Source of the DNA: Toxonevra muliebris
Taxonomy: Eukaryota; Arthropoda; Insecta; Diptera; Pallopteridae
Direction of reading: 5' to 3'
Assembly (NCBI GenBank): GCA_963691655.1
Contig: CAVNUY010000046.1
Location: forward strand, 558,001-622,000
Length of the DNA: 64,000 bases
A model generated the notes under the pieces. It was not told where the DNA came from, made no database searches, and saw only the letters and a list, made by a program, of their open reading frames with translations. Positions within the stretch are counted from its first letter, which is position 1. Every line of letters begins with the position of its first letter. Shown here piece by piece: positions 26,063 through 39,459 of this stretch. Made by a program: the position numbers and the translations under genes.

Positions 26063-29000
26063 TTTAATTCCGAATTTTAATTCCGAATTTTAATTCCGAA
26101 TTTTAATTCCGAATTTTAATTTCGAATTTTAATTCCGAATTTTAATTCCGAATTTTAATTCCGAATTTTAATTTCGAATTTTAATTCCGAATTTTAATTC
26201 CGAATTTTAATTCCGAATTTTAATTTCGAATTTTAATTCCGAATTTTAATTTCGAATTTCAATTTCGAATTTTAATTTCGAATTTTAATTCCGAATTTTA
26301 ATTTCGAATTTTAATTCCGAATTTTAATTTCGAATTTTAATTTCGAATTTTAATTTCGAATTTTAATTCCGAATTTTAATTTCGAATTTTAATTTCGAAT
26401 TTTAATTTCGAATTTTAATTCCGAATTTTAATTTCAAATTTTAATTCCGAATTTTAATTCCGAATTTTAATTTCGAATTTCAATTTCGAATTTCAATTTC
26501 GAATTTTATTTTCGAATTTTAATTCCGAATTTTAATTTCGAATTTTAATTCCGAATTTTAATTCCGAATTTTAATTCCGAATTTTAATTTCGAATTTCAA
26601 TTTCGAATTTTAATTTCGAATTTTAATTCCGAATTTTAATTTCGAATTTCAATTTCGAATTTTAATTTCGAATTTTAATTCCGAATTTTAATTCCGAATT
26701 TTAATTCCGAATTTTAATTCCGAATTTTAATTTCTAATTTTAATTCCGAATTTTAATTCCGAATTTTAATTCCGAATTTTAATTCCTAACTTTAATTCCG
26801 AATTTTAATTTCGAATCTTAATTTCGAATTTTAATTCCGAATTTTATTTTCGAATTTTAATTCCGAATTTAAATTTCGAATTTTAATTCCGAATTTTAAT
26901 TTCGAATTTTAATTTCGAATTTTAATTCCGAATTTTAATTTCGAATTTCAATTTCGAATTTTAATTTCGAATTTCAATTTCGAATTTTAATTTCGAATTT
27001 TAATTCCGAATTTTAATTTCGAATTTTAACTCCGAATTTTAATTCCGAATTTTAATTCCGAATTTTAATTCCGAATTTCAATTTCGAATTTCAATTTCGA
27101 ATTTTAATTTCGAATTTTAATTCCGAATTTTAATTTCGAATTTTAATTTCAAATTTTAATTTCGAATTTTAATTCCGAATTTTAATTCCGAATTTTAATT
27201 CCGAATTTTAATTTCGAATTTTAATTTCGAATTTTAATTTCGAATTTTAATTCCGAATTTTAATTTCGAATTTCAATTTCGAATTTTAATTCCGAATTTT
27301 AATTTCGAATTTCAATTTCGAATTTTAATTTCGAATTTTAATTCCGAATTTTAATTTCGAATTTTAACTCCGAATTTTAATTCCGAATTTTAATTCCGAA
27401 TTTTAATTCCGAATTTCAATTTCGAATTTCAATTTCGAATTTTAATTTCGAATTTTAATTTCGAATTTTAATTCCGAATTTTAATTCCGAATTTTAATTC
27501 CGAATTTCAATTTCGAATTTCAATTTCGAATTTTAATTTCGAATTTTAATTTCGAATTTTAATTCCGAATTTTGATTCCAAATTTTAATTCCGAATTTTA
27601 ATTCCGAATTTCAATTTCGAATTTCAATTTCGAATTTTAATTTCGAATTTTAATTTCGAATTTTAATTCCGAATTTTAATTCCAAATTTTAATTCCGAAT
27701 TTTAATTTCGAATTTCAATTTCGAACTTTAATTTCGAATTTCAATTCCGAATTTTATTTTCGAATTTTAATTCCGAATTTAAATTTCGAATTTTAATTCC
27801 GAATTTTAATTTCGAATTTTAATTTCGAATGTTAATTCCGAATTTTAATTTCGAATTTCAATTTCGAATTTTAATTCCGAATTTTAATTTCGAATTTCAA
27901 TTTCGAATTTTAATTTCGAATTTTAATTCCGAATTTTAATTTCGAATTTTAATTTCGAATTTTAATTTCGAATTTCAATTTCGAATTTTAATTCCGAATT
28001 TTAATTCCGAATTTTAATTCCGAATTTCAATTTCGAATTTCAATTTCGAATTTTAATTTAGGATTTTAATTTCGAATTTTAATTCCGAATTTTAATTCCA
28101 AATTTTAATTCCGAATTTTAATTTCGAATTTCAATTTCGAACTTTAATTTCGAATTTCAATTCCGAATTTTAATTTCGAATTTTAATTTCGAATTTTAAT
28201 TTCGAATTTTAATTTCGAATTTTAATTTCGAATTTTAATTCCGAATTTTAATTTCGAATTTTAATTTCGAATTTTAATTTCGAATTTTAATTTCGAATTT
28301 TAATTTCGAATTTTAATTTCGAATTTTAATTCCGAATTTTAATTCCGAATTTTAATTTCGAATTTCAATTTCGAATTTTAATTTCGAATTTTAATTCCGA
28401 ATTTTAATTTCGAATTTTAATTTCGAATTTTAATTTCGAATTTTAATTCCGAATTTTAATTTCGAATTTCAATTTCGAATTTTAATTTCGAATTTTAATT
28501 CCGAATTTTAATTTCGAATTTTAATTCCGAATTTTAATTCCGAATTTTAATTCCGAATTTTAATTTCGAATTTCAATTTCGAATTTCAATTTCGAATTTT
28601 AATTCCGAATTTTAATTTCGAATTTTAATTTCGAATTTTAATTTCGAATTTTAATTCCGAATTTTAATTTCGAATTTTAATTTCGAATTTTAATTTCGAA
28701 TTTTAATTCCGAATTTTAATTTCGAATTTCAATTTCGAATTTTAATTTCGAATTTTAATTCCGAATTTTAATTTCGAATTTTAATTCCGAATTTTAATTC
28801 CGAATTTTAATTCCGAATTTTAATTTCGAATTTCAATTTCGAATTTCAATTTCGAATTTTAATTCCGAATTTTAATTTCGAATTTCAATTTCGAATTTTA
28901 ATTTTGAATTTTAATTTCGAATTTTAATTTCGAATTTCAATTTCGAATTTTAATTCCGAATTTTAATTTCGAATTTCAATTTCGAATTTTAATTTCGAAT
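25700..29000. repeat. ~3.3 kb segment related to 33.3-36.6 kb
   Basis: Five rare markers keep their order at offsets of 7.54-7.68 kb: CGATTTTTAA after an inverted unit (25,721 and 33,313), TCCTAACTTT (26,784 and 34,467), GAATGTTAATTCC (G at 27,831 and 35,488), a unit with TTTAGGATT or TTTAGAATT (28,057 and 35,714), and TTTTGAATTTT (28,901 and 36,441). Offsets are 7,592, 7,683, 7,657, 7,657 and 7,540, all multiples of 13, so the copies differ by whole units. Internal base-by-base identity was not checked throughout. Confidence 0.75.
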
Positions 29001-29203
29001 TTTAATTTCGAATTTTAATTTCGAATTTTAATTTCGAATTTTAATTTCGAATTTCAATTTCGAATTTTAATTTCGAATTTTAATTCCGAATTTTAATTTC
29101 GAATTTTAATTCCGAATTTTAATTCCGAATTTTAATTCCGAATTTTAATTTCGAATTTTAATTTCGAATTTCAATTTCCAATTTTAATTTCGAATTTTAA
29201 TTC

Positions 29204-30464
29204 CGAAATTAAAATTCGAATTTTAATTCCAAATTTTAATTTCGAATTTTAATTTCGAATTTTAATTTCGAATTTCAATTTCGAATTTTAATTCCCAGTT
29301 TTAATTTCGAATTTCAATTTCGAATTTTAATTCCGAATTTTAATTCCGAATTTTAATTTCGAATTTTAATTTCGAATTTTAATTTCGAATTTCAATTTCG
29401 AATTTTAATTCCGAATTTTAATTCCGAATTTTAATTCCGAATTTTAATTCCGAATTTTAATTTCGAATTTTAATTTCGAATTTCAATTTCCAATTTTAAT
29501 TTCGAATTTTAATTCCGAAATTAAAATTCGAATTTTAATTCCGAATTTTAATTTCGAATTTCAATTTCGAATTTTAATTTCGAATTTTAATTCCGAATTT
29601 TAATTTCGAATTTTAATTCCGAATTTTAATTTCGAATTTTAATTCCGAATTTTAATTTCGAATTTTAATTTCGAATTTTAATTCCGAATTTTAATTTCGA
29701 ATTTCAATTTCGAATTTTAATTTCGAATTTTAATTCCGAATTTTAATTTCGAATTTTAATTTCGAATTTTGATTCCGAATTTTAATTTCGAATTTTAATT
29801 CCGAATTTTAATTCCGAATTTTAATTTCGAATTTTAATTCCGAATTTTAATTCCGAATTTTAATTCCGAATTTTAATTTCGAAATTTAATTTCGAATTTT
29901 AATTTCGAATTTTAATTTCGAATTTTAATTCCGAATTTTAATTCCAAATTTTAATTCCGAATTTTAATTCCGAATTTTAATTTCGAATTTTAATTTCGAA
30001 TTTCAATTTCGAATTTTAATTTCGAATTTTAATTCCGAATTTTAATTCCGAATTTTAATTCCGAATTTTAATTCCGAATTTTAATTTCGAATTTTAATTT
30101 CGAATTTCAATTTCCAATTTTAATTTCGAATTTTAATTCCGAAATTAAAATTCGAATTTTAATTCCGAATTTTAATTTCGAATTTTAATTTCGAATTTTA
30201 ATTTCGAATTTCAATTTCGAATTTTAATTCCGAGTTTTAATTTCGAATTTCAATTTCGAATTTTAATTCCGAATTTTAATTCCGAATTTTAATTTCGAAT
30301 TTTAATTTCGAATTTTAATTTCGAATTTCAATTTCGAATTTTAATTCCGAATTTTAATTCCGAATTTTAATTCCGAATTTTAATTCCGAATTTTAATTTC
30401 GAATTTTAATTTCGAATTTCAATTTCCAATTTTAATTTCGAATTTTAATTCCGAAATTAAAATT
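29204..30464 (-). repeat. Inverted units spaced on a 312-bp (24-unit) grid
   Basis: Reverse-complemented units CGAAATTAAAATT start at 29,204, 29,516, 30,140 and 30,452, spaced 312, 624 and 312 bp: one, two and one periods of 24 monomers. Each is preceded two units upstream by the CG-less TTTCCAATTTT unit, so the cassette has a common origin. The same 312-bp step recurs at 37,316 and 37,628, with 36,692 lying 624 bp before 37,316. Confidence 0.85.
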
Positions 30465-31040
30465 CGAATTTTAATTCCGAATTTTAATTTCGAATTTCAA
30501 TTTCGAATTTTAATTTCGAATTTTAATTCCGAATTTTAATTTCGAATTTTAATTCCGAATTTTAATTTCGAATTTTAATTCCGAATTTTAATTTCGAATT
30601 TTAATTTCGAATTTTAATTCCGAATTTTAATTTCGAATTTCAATTTCGAATTTTAATTTCGAATTTTAATTCCGAATTTTAATTTCGAATTTTAATTTCG
30701 AATTTTAATTCCGAATTTTAATTTCGAATTTTAATTCCGAATTTTAATTCCGAATTTTAATTTCGAATTTTAATTCCGAATTTTAATTCCGAATTTTAAT
30801 TCCGAATTTTAATTTCGAATTTTAATTTCGAATTTTAATTTCGAATTTTAATTTCGAATTTTAATTCCGAATTTTAATTCCAAATTTTAATTCCGAATTT
30901 TAATTCCGAATTTTAATTTCGAATTTTAATTTCGAATTTCAATTTCGAATTTTAATTTCGAATTTTAATTCCGAATTTTAATTCCGAATTTTAATTCCGA
31001 ATTTTAATTCCGAATTTTAATTTCGAATTTTAATTTCGAA
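30331..31040. repeat. 710-bp block identical to 36,571-37,280
   Basis: Twelve consecutive sequence lines match at an offset of 6,240 bp (480 units), including TTTCCAATT, the inverted unit (30,452 and 36,692) and TTCCAAATT. Identity breaks on the left at a TTTC/TTTT difference near 30,330 and on the right where copy 2 has a second TTTCCAATT cassette. Such identity suggests recent copying or conversion. Confidence 0.9.
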
Positions 31041-33289
31041 TTTTAATTTCGAATTTTAATTTCGAATTTCAATTTCGAATTTTAATTTCGAATTTTAATT
31101 TCGAATTTCAATTTCGAATTTTAATTCCGAATTTTAATTCCGAATTTTAATTCCGAATTTTAATTCCGAATTTTAATTCCGAATTTTAATTCCGAATTTT
31201 AATTTCGAATTTCAATTTCGAATTTCAAATTCGAATTTTAATTTCGAATTTTAATTCCGAATTTTAATTTCGAATTTTAATTCCGAATTTTAATTCCGAA
31301 TTTTAATTCCGAATTTTAATTCCGAATTTTAATTCCGAATTTTAATTTCGAATTTCAATTTCGAATTTTAATTTCGAATTTTAATTCCGAATTTTAATTT
31401 CGAATTTTAATTCCGAATTTTAATTCCGAATTTTAATTTCGAATTTTAATTTCGAATTTCAATTTCGAATTTTAATTTCGAATTTTAATTCCGAATTTTA
31501 ATTCCGAATTTTAATTCCGAATTTTAATTTCGAATTTCAATTTCGAATTTTAATTTCGAATTTTAATTTCGAATTTCAATTTCGAATTTTAATTCCGAAT
31601 TTTAATTCCGAATTTTAATTCCGAATTTTAATTCCGAATTTTAATTCCGAATTTTAATTCCGAATTTTAATTTCGAATTTCAATTTCGAATTTCAAATTC
31701 GAATTTTAATTTCGAATTTTAATTCCGAATTTTAATTTCGAATTTTAATTCCGAATTTTAATTCCGAATTTTAATTCCGAATTTTAATTCCGAATTTTAA
31801 TTCCGAATTTTAATTTCGAATTTCAATTTCGAATTTTAATTTCGAATTTTAATTCCGAATTTTAATTTCGAATTTTAATTCCGAATTTTAATTCCGAATT
31901 TTAATTTCGAATTTTAATTTCGAATTTCAATTTCGAATTTTAATTTCGAATTTTAATTCCGAATTTTAATTCCGAATTTTAATTCCGAATTTTAATTCCG
32001 AATTTCAATTTCGAATTTCAATTTCGAATTTTAATTTCGAATTTTAATTTCGAATTTTAATTCCAAATTTTAATTCCGAATTTTAATTCCGAATTTCAAT
32101 TTCGAATTTCAATTTCGAATTTTAATTTCGAATTTTAATTTCGAATTTTAATTCCGAATTTTAATTCCAAATTTTAATTCCGAATTTTAATTTCGAATTT
32201 CAATTTCGAACTTTAATTTCGAATTTCAATTCCGAATTTTATTTTCGAATTTTAATTCCGAATTTAAATTTCGAATTTTAATTCCGAATTTTAATTTCGA
32301 ATTTTAATTTCGAATTTTAATTCCGAATTTTAATTTCGAATTTCAATTTCGAATTTTAATTCCGAATTTTAATTTCGAATTTCAATTTCGAATTTTAATT
32401 TCGAATTTTAATTCCGAATTTTAATTTCGAATTTTAATTTCGAATTTTAACTCCGAATTTTAATTCCGAATTTTAATTCCGAATTTTAATTCCGAATTTC
32501 AATTTCGAATTTCAATTTCGAATTTTAATTTCGAATTTTAATTTCGAATTTTAATTCCGAATTTTAATTCCAAATTTTAATTCCGAATTTGAATTTCGAA
32601 TTTCAATTTCGAACTTTAATTTCGAATTTCAATTCCGAATTTTAATTTCGAATTTTAATTTCGAATTTTAATTTCGAATTTTAATTTCGAATTTTAATTT
32701 CCAATTTTAATTCCGAATTTTAATTTCGAATTTTAATTTCGAATTTTAATTTCGAATTTTAATTCCGAATTTTAATTTCGAATTTCAATTTCGAATTTTA
32801 ATTTCGAATTTTAATTTCGAATTTTAATTTCGAATTTTAATTCCGAATTTTAATTTCGAATTTCAATTTCGAATTTTAATTTCGAATTTTAATTCCGAAT
32901 TTTAATTTCGAATTTTAATTCCGAATTTTAATTCCGAATTTTAATTTCGAATTTTAATTTCAAATTTTAATTTCGAATTTTAATTTCGAATTTTAATTTC
33001 GAATTTCAATTTCGAATTTTAATTCCGAATTTTAATTTCGAATTTCAATTTCGAATTTTAATTTCGAATTTTAATTTCGAATTTTAATTTCGAATTTTAA
33101 TTTCGAATTTTAGTTTCGAATTTTAATTTCGAATTTTAATTTCGAATTTCAATTTCGAATTTTAATTTCGAATTTTAATTCCGAATTTTAATTTCGAATT
33201 TTAATTCCGAATTTTAATTCCGAATTTTAATTCCGAATTTTAATTTCGAATTTTAATTTCGAATTTCAATTTCCAATTTTAATTTCGAA

Positions 33290-36200
33290 TTTTAATTCCG
33301 AAATTAAAATTCGATTTTTAATTCCGAATTTTAATTTCGAATTTTAATTTCGAATTTTAATTTCGAATTTCAATTTCGAATTTTAATTCCGAGTTTTAAT
33401 TTCGAATTTCAATTTCGAATTTTAATTCCGAATTTTAATTCCGAATTTTAATTTCGAATTTTAATTTCGAATTTTAATTTCGAATTTTAATTTCGAATTT
33501 CAATTTCGAATTTCAATTCCGAATTTTAATTTCGAATTTTAATTTCGAATTTTAATTTCGAATTTTAATTTCGAATTTCAATTCCGAATTTTAATTTCGA
33601 ATTTTAATTTCGAATTTTAATTTCGAATTTTAATTTCGAATTTCAATTTCGAATTTTAATTTCGAATTTTAATTCCGAATTTTATTTCCGAATTTTAATT
33701 TCGAATTTTAATTTCGAAATTTAATTTCGAATTTTAATTCCGAATTTTAATTCCGAATTTTAATTCCGAATTTTAATTCCGAATTTTAATTCCGAATTTT
33801 AATTCCGAATTTTAATTTCGAATTTTAATTCCGAATTTTAATTCCGAATTTTAATTCCGAATTTTAATTTCGAATTTTAATTCCGAATTTTAATTCCGAA
33901 TTTTAATTCCGAATTTTAATTTCAAATTTTAATTCCGAATTTTAATTTCGAATTTCAATTTCGAATTTTAATTTCGAATTTTAATTCCGAATTTTAATTT
34001 CGAATTTTAATTCCGAATTTTAATTTCGAATTTTAATTTCGAATTTTAATTTCGAATTTTAATTCCGAATTTTAATTTCGAATTTTAATTTCGAATTTTA
34101 ATTTCGAATTTTAATTCCGAATTTTAATTTCAAATTTTAATTCCGAATTTTAATTCCGAATTTTAATTTCGAATTTCAATTTCGAATTTCAATTTCGAAT
34201 TTTATTTTCGAATTTTAATTCCGAATTTTAATTTCGAATTTTAATTCCGAATTTTAATTCCGAATTTTAATTTCGAATTTCAATTTCGAATTTTAATTTC
34301 GAATTTTAATTCCGAATTTTAATTTCGAATTTCAATTTCGAATTTTAATTTCGAATTTTAATTCCGAATTTTAATTCCGAATTTTAATTCCGAATTTTAA
34401 TTCCGAATTTTAATTTCTAATTTTAATTCCGAATTTTAATTCCGAATTTTAATTCCGAATTTTAATTCCTAACTTTAATTCCGAATTTTAATTTCGAATC
34501 TTAATTTCGAATTTTAATTCCGAATTTTAATTTCGAATTTTAATTTCGAATTTTAATTCCGAATTTTAATTTCGAATTTCAATTTCGAATTTTAATTCCG
34601 AATTTTAATTTCGAATTTCAATTTCGAATTTTAATTTCGAATTTTAATTCCGAATTTTAATTTCTAATTTTAACTCCGAATTTTAATTCCGAATTTTAAT
34701 TCCGAATTTTAATTCCGAATTTCAATTTCGAATTTCAATTTCGAATTTTAATTTCGAATTTTAATTCCGAATTTTAATTTCGAATTTTAATTTCAAATTT
34801 TAATTTCGAATTTTAATTCCGAATTTTAATTCCGAATTTTAATTCCGAATTTTAATTTCGAATTTTAATTTCGAATTTTAATTTCGAATTTTAATTCCGA
34901 ATTTTAATTTCGAATTTCAATTTCGAATTTTAATTCCGAATTTTAATTTCGAATTTCAATTTCGAATTTTAATTTCGAATTTTAATTCCGAATTTTAATT
35001 TCGAATTTTAACTCCGAATTTTAATTCCGAATTTTAATTCCGAATTTTAATTCCGAATTTCAATTTCGAATTTCAATTTCGAATTTTAATTTCGAATTTT
35101 AATTTCGAATTTTAATTCCGAATTTTAATTCCGAATTTTAATTCCGAATTTCAATTTCGAATTTCAATTTCGAATTTTAATTTCGAATTTTAATTTCGAA
35201 TTTTAATTCCGAATTTTAATTCCAAATTTTAATTCCGAATTTTAATTCCGAATTTTAATTTCGAATTTCAATTTCGAATTTTAATTTCGAATTTTAATTT
35301 CGAATTTTAATTCCGAATTTTAATTCCAAATTTTAATTCCGAATTTTAATTTCGAATTTTAATTTCGAATTTCAATTTCGAACTTTAATTTCGAATTTCA
35401 ATTCCGAATTTTATTTTCGAATTTTAATTCCGAATTTAAATTTCGAATTTTAATTCCGAATTTTAATTTCGAATTTTAATTTCGAATGTTAATTCCGAAT
35501 TTTAATTTCGAATTTCAATTTCGAATTTTAATTCCGAATTTTAATTTCGAATTTCAATTTCGAATTTTAATTTCGAATTTTAATTCCGAATTTTAATTTC
35601 GAATTTTAATTTCGAATTTTAATTTCGAATTTCAATTTCGAATTTTAATTCCGAATTTTAATTCCGAATTTTAATTCCGAATTTCAATTTCGAATTTCAA
35701 TTTCGAATTTTAATTTAGAATTTTAATTTCGAATTTTAATTCCGAATTTTAATTCCAAATTTTAATTCCGAATTTTAATTTCGAATTTCAATTTCGAACT
35801 TTAATTTCGAATTTCAATTCCGAATTTTAATTTCGAATTTTAATTTCGAATTTTAATTTCGAATTTTAATTTCGAATTTTAATTTCGAATTTTAATTCCG
35901 AATTTTAATTTCGAATTTTAATTTCGAATTTTAATTTCGAATTTTAATTTCGAATTTTAATTTCGAATTTTAATTTCGAATTTTAATTTCGAATTTTAAT
36001 TCCGAATTTTAATTCCGAATTTTAATTTCGAATTTTAATTCCGAATTTTTATTTCGAATTTTAATTCCGAATTTTAATTCCGAATTTTAATTCCGAATTT
36101 TAATTTCGAATTTCAATTTCGAATTTCAATTTCGAATTTTAATTCCGAATTTTAATTTCGAATTTTAATTTCGAATTTTAATTTCGAATTTTAATTCCGA

Positions 36201-36600
36201 ATTTTAATTTCGAATTTTAATTTCGAATTTTAATTTCGAATTTTAATTCCGAATTTTAATTTCGAATTTCAATTTCGAATTTTAATTTCGAATTTTAATT
36301 CCGAATTTTAATTTCGAATTTTAATTCCGAATTTTAATTCCGAATTTTAATTCCGAATTTTAATTTCGAATTTCAATTTCGAATTTCAATTTCGAATTTT
36401 AATTCCGAATTTTAATTTCGAATTTCAATTTCGAATTTTAATTTTGAATTTTAATTTCGAATTTTAATTTCGAATTTCAATTTCGAATTTTAATTCCGAA
36501 TTTTAATTTCGAATTTCAATTTCGAATTTTAATTTCGAATTTTAATTTCGAATTTTAATTTCGAATTTTAATTTCGAATTTTAATTCCGAATTTTAATTC
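33290..36600. repeat. ~3.3 kb segment, second copy of 25.7-29.0 kb
   Basis: Contains the same marker series as 25.7-29.0 kb. GAATGTTAATTCC occurs only in these two segments. The TTTAGGATT unit of the left copy is TTTAGAATT here, so one base differs. The CGAGTTTTAA marker with its upstream inverted unit (33,391) matches 41,282 at a further offset of 7,891 bp (607 units), suggesting the series continues to the right. Confidence 0.75.
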
Positions 36601-37280
36601 CGAATTTTAATTCCGAATTTTAATTCCGAATTTTAATTTCGAATTTTAATTTCGAATTTCAATTTCCAATTTTAATTTCGAATTTTAATTCCGAAATTAA
36701 AATTCGAATTTTAATTCCGAATTTTAATTTCGAATTTCAATTTCGAATTTTAATTTCGAATTTTAATTCCGAATTTTAATTTCGAATTTTAATTCCGAAT
36801 TTTAATTTCGAATTTTAATTCCGAATTTTAATTTCGAATTTTAATTTCGAATTTTAATTCCGAATTTTAATTTCGAATTTCAATTTCGAATTTTAATTTC
36901 GAATTTTAATTCCGAATTTTAATTTCGAATTTTAATTTCGAATTTTAATTCCGAATTTTAATTTCGAATTTTAATTCCGAATTTTAATTCCGAATTTTAA
37001 TTTCGAATTTTAATTCCGAATTTTAATTCCGAATTTTAATTCCGAATTTTAATTTCGAATTTTAATTTCGAATTTTAATTTCGAATTTTAATTTCGAATT
37101 TTAATTCCGAATTTTAATTCCAAATTTTAATTCCGAATTTTAATTCCGAATTTTAATTTCGAATTTTAATTTCGAATTTCAATTTCGAATTTTAATTTCG
37201 AATTTTAATTCCGAATTTTAATTCCGAATTTTAATTCCGAATTTTAATTCCGAATTTTAATTTCGAATTTTAATTTCGAA
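36571..37280. repeat. 710-bp block, second copy of 30,331-31,040
   Basis: Offset 6,240 bp from the first copy with no difference found. Immediately to the right comes another TTTCCAATT plus inverted-unit cassette (inverted units at 37,316 and 37,628), which the first copy lacks at this point. Confidence 0.9.
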
Positions 37281-38850
37281 TTTCAATTTCCAATTTTAAT
37301 TTCGAATTTTAATTCCGAAATTAAAATTCGAATTTTAATTCCGAATTTTAATTTCGAATTTTAATTTCGAATTTTAATTTCGAATTTCAATTTCGAATTT
37401 TAATTCCGAGTTTTAATTTCGAATTTCAATTTCGAATTTTAATTCCGAATTTTAATTCCGAATTTTAATTTCGAATTTTAATTTCGAATTTTAATTTCGA
37501 ATTTCAATTTCGAATTTTAATTCCGAATTTTAATTCCGAATTTTAATTCCGAACTTTAATTCCGAATTTTAATTTCGAATTTTAATTTCGAATTTCAATT
37601 TCCAATTTTAATTTCGAATTTTAATTCCGAAATTAAAATTCGAATTTTAATTCCGAATTTTAATTTCGAATTTCAATTTCGAATTTCAATTTCGAATTTT
37701 AATTCCGAATTTTAATTTCGAATTTTAATTCCGAGTTTTAATTTCGAATTTCAATTTCGAATTTTAATTCCGAATTTTAATTCCGAATTTTAATTTCGAA
37801 TTTTAATTTCGAATTTTAATTTCGAATTTCAATTTCGAATTTTAATTCCGAATTTTAATTCCGAATTTTAATTCCGAATTTTAATTTCGAATTTTAATTC
37901 CGAATTTTAATTTCGAATTTTAATTTCGAATTTTAATTCCGAATTTTAATTTCGAATTTCAATTTCGAATTTTAATTTCGAATTTTAATTCCGAATTTTA
38001 ATTTCGAATTTTAATTTCGAATTTTAATTCCGAATTTTAATTTCGAATTTTAATTCCGAATTTTAATTCCGAATTTTAATTTCGAATTTTAATTCCGAAT
38101 TTTAATTCCGAATTTTAATTCCGAATTTTAATTTCGAATTTTAATTTCGAATTTTAATTTCGAATTTCAATTTCGAATTTTAATTCCGAATTTTAATTCC
38201 GAATTTTAATTCCGAATTTTAATTTCGAATTTTAATTCCGAATTTTAATTTCGAATTTTAATTTCGAATTTTAATTCCGAATTTTAATTTCGAATTTCAA
38301 TTTCGAATTTTAATTTCGAATTTTAATTCCGAATTTTAATTTCGAATTTCAATTTCGAATTTTAATTTCGAATTTTAATTCCGAATTTTAATTCCGAGTT
38401 TTAATTTCGAATTTCAATTTCGAATTTTAATTCCGAATTTTAATTCCGAATTTTAATTTCGAATTTTAATTTCGAATTTTAATTTCGAATTTCAATTTCG
38501 AATTTTAATTCCGAATTTTAATTCCGAATTTTAATTCCGAATTTTAATTCCGAATTTTAATTTCGAATTTTAATTTCGAATTTCAATTTCCAATTTTAAT
38601 TTCGAATTTTAATTCCGAAATTAAAATTCGAATTTTAATTCCGAATTTTAATTCCGAATTTTAATTTCGAATTTTAATTTCGAATTTTAATTTCGAATTT
38701 CAATTTCGAATTTTAATTCCGAGTTTTAATTTCGAATTTCAATTTCGAATTTTAATTCCGAATTTTAATTCCGAATTTTAATTTCGAATTTTAATTTCGA
38801 ATTTTAATTTCGAATTTCAATTTCGAATTTTAATTCCGAATTTTAATTCC

Positions 38851-39459
38851 GAATTTTAATTCCGAATTTTAATTTCGAATTTTAATTCCGAATTTTAATT
38901 CCGAATTTTAATTTCGAATTTTAATTCCGAATTTTAATTCCGAATTTTAATTCCGAATTTTAATTTCGAATTTTAATTTCGAATTTTAATTTCGAATTTT
39001 AATTTCGAATTTTAATTCCGAATTTTAATTCCAAATTTTAATTCCGAATTTTAATTCCGAATTTTAATTTCGAATTTTAATTTCGAATTTCAATTTCGAA
39101 TTTTAATTTCGAATTTTAATTCCGAATTTTAATTCCGAATTTTAATTCCGAATTTTAATTCCGAATTTTAATTTCGAATTTTAATTTCGAATTTTAATTT
39201 CGAATTTTAATTTCGAATTTCAATTTCGAATTTTAATTTCGAATTTTAATTTCGAATTTCAATTTCGAATTTTAATTCCGAATTTTAATTCCGAATTTTA
39301 ATTCCGAATTTTAATTCCGAATTTTAATTCCGAATTTTAATTCCGAATTTTAATTCCGAATTTTAATTTCGAATTTCAATTTCGAATTTCAAATTCGAAT
39401 TTTAATTTCGAATTTTAATTCCGAATTTTAATTTCGAATTTTAATTCCGAATTTTAATT
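38851..39459. repeat. 609-bp block identical to 46,801-47,409
   Basis: Line comparison shows no difference at offset 7,950 bp. Shared markers are TTCCAAATT (39,031 and 46,981) and a TTTCAAATTCG unit (39,391 and 47,341). The offset is not a multiple of 13; the phase-breaking deletions between the copies (for example the 6-bp loss at 41,294-41,302) account for this. Confidence 0.9.
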
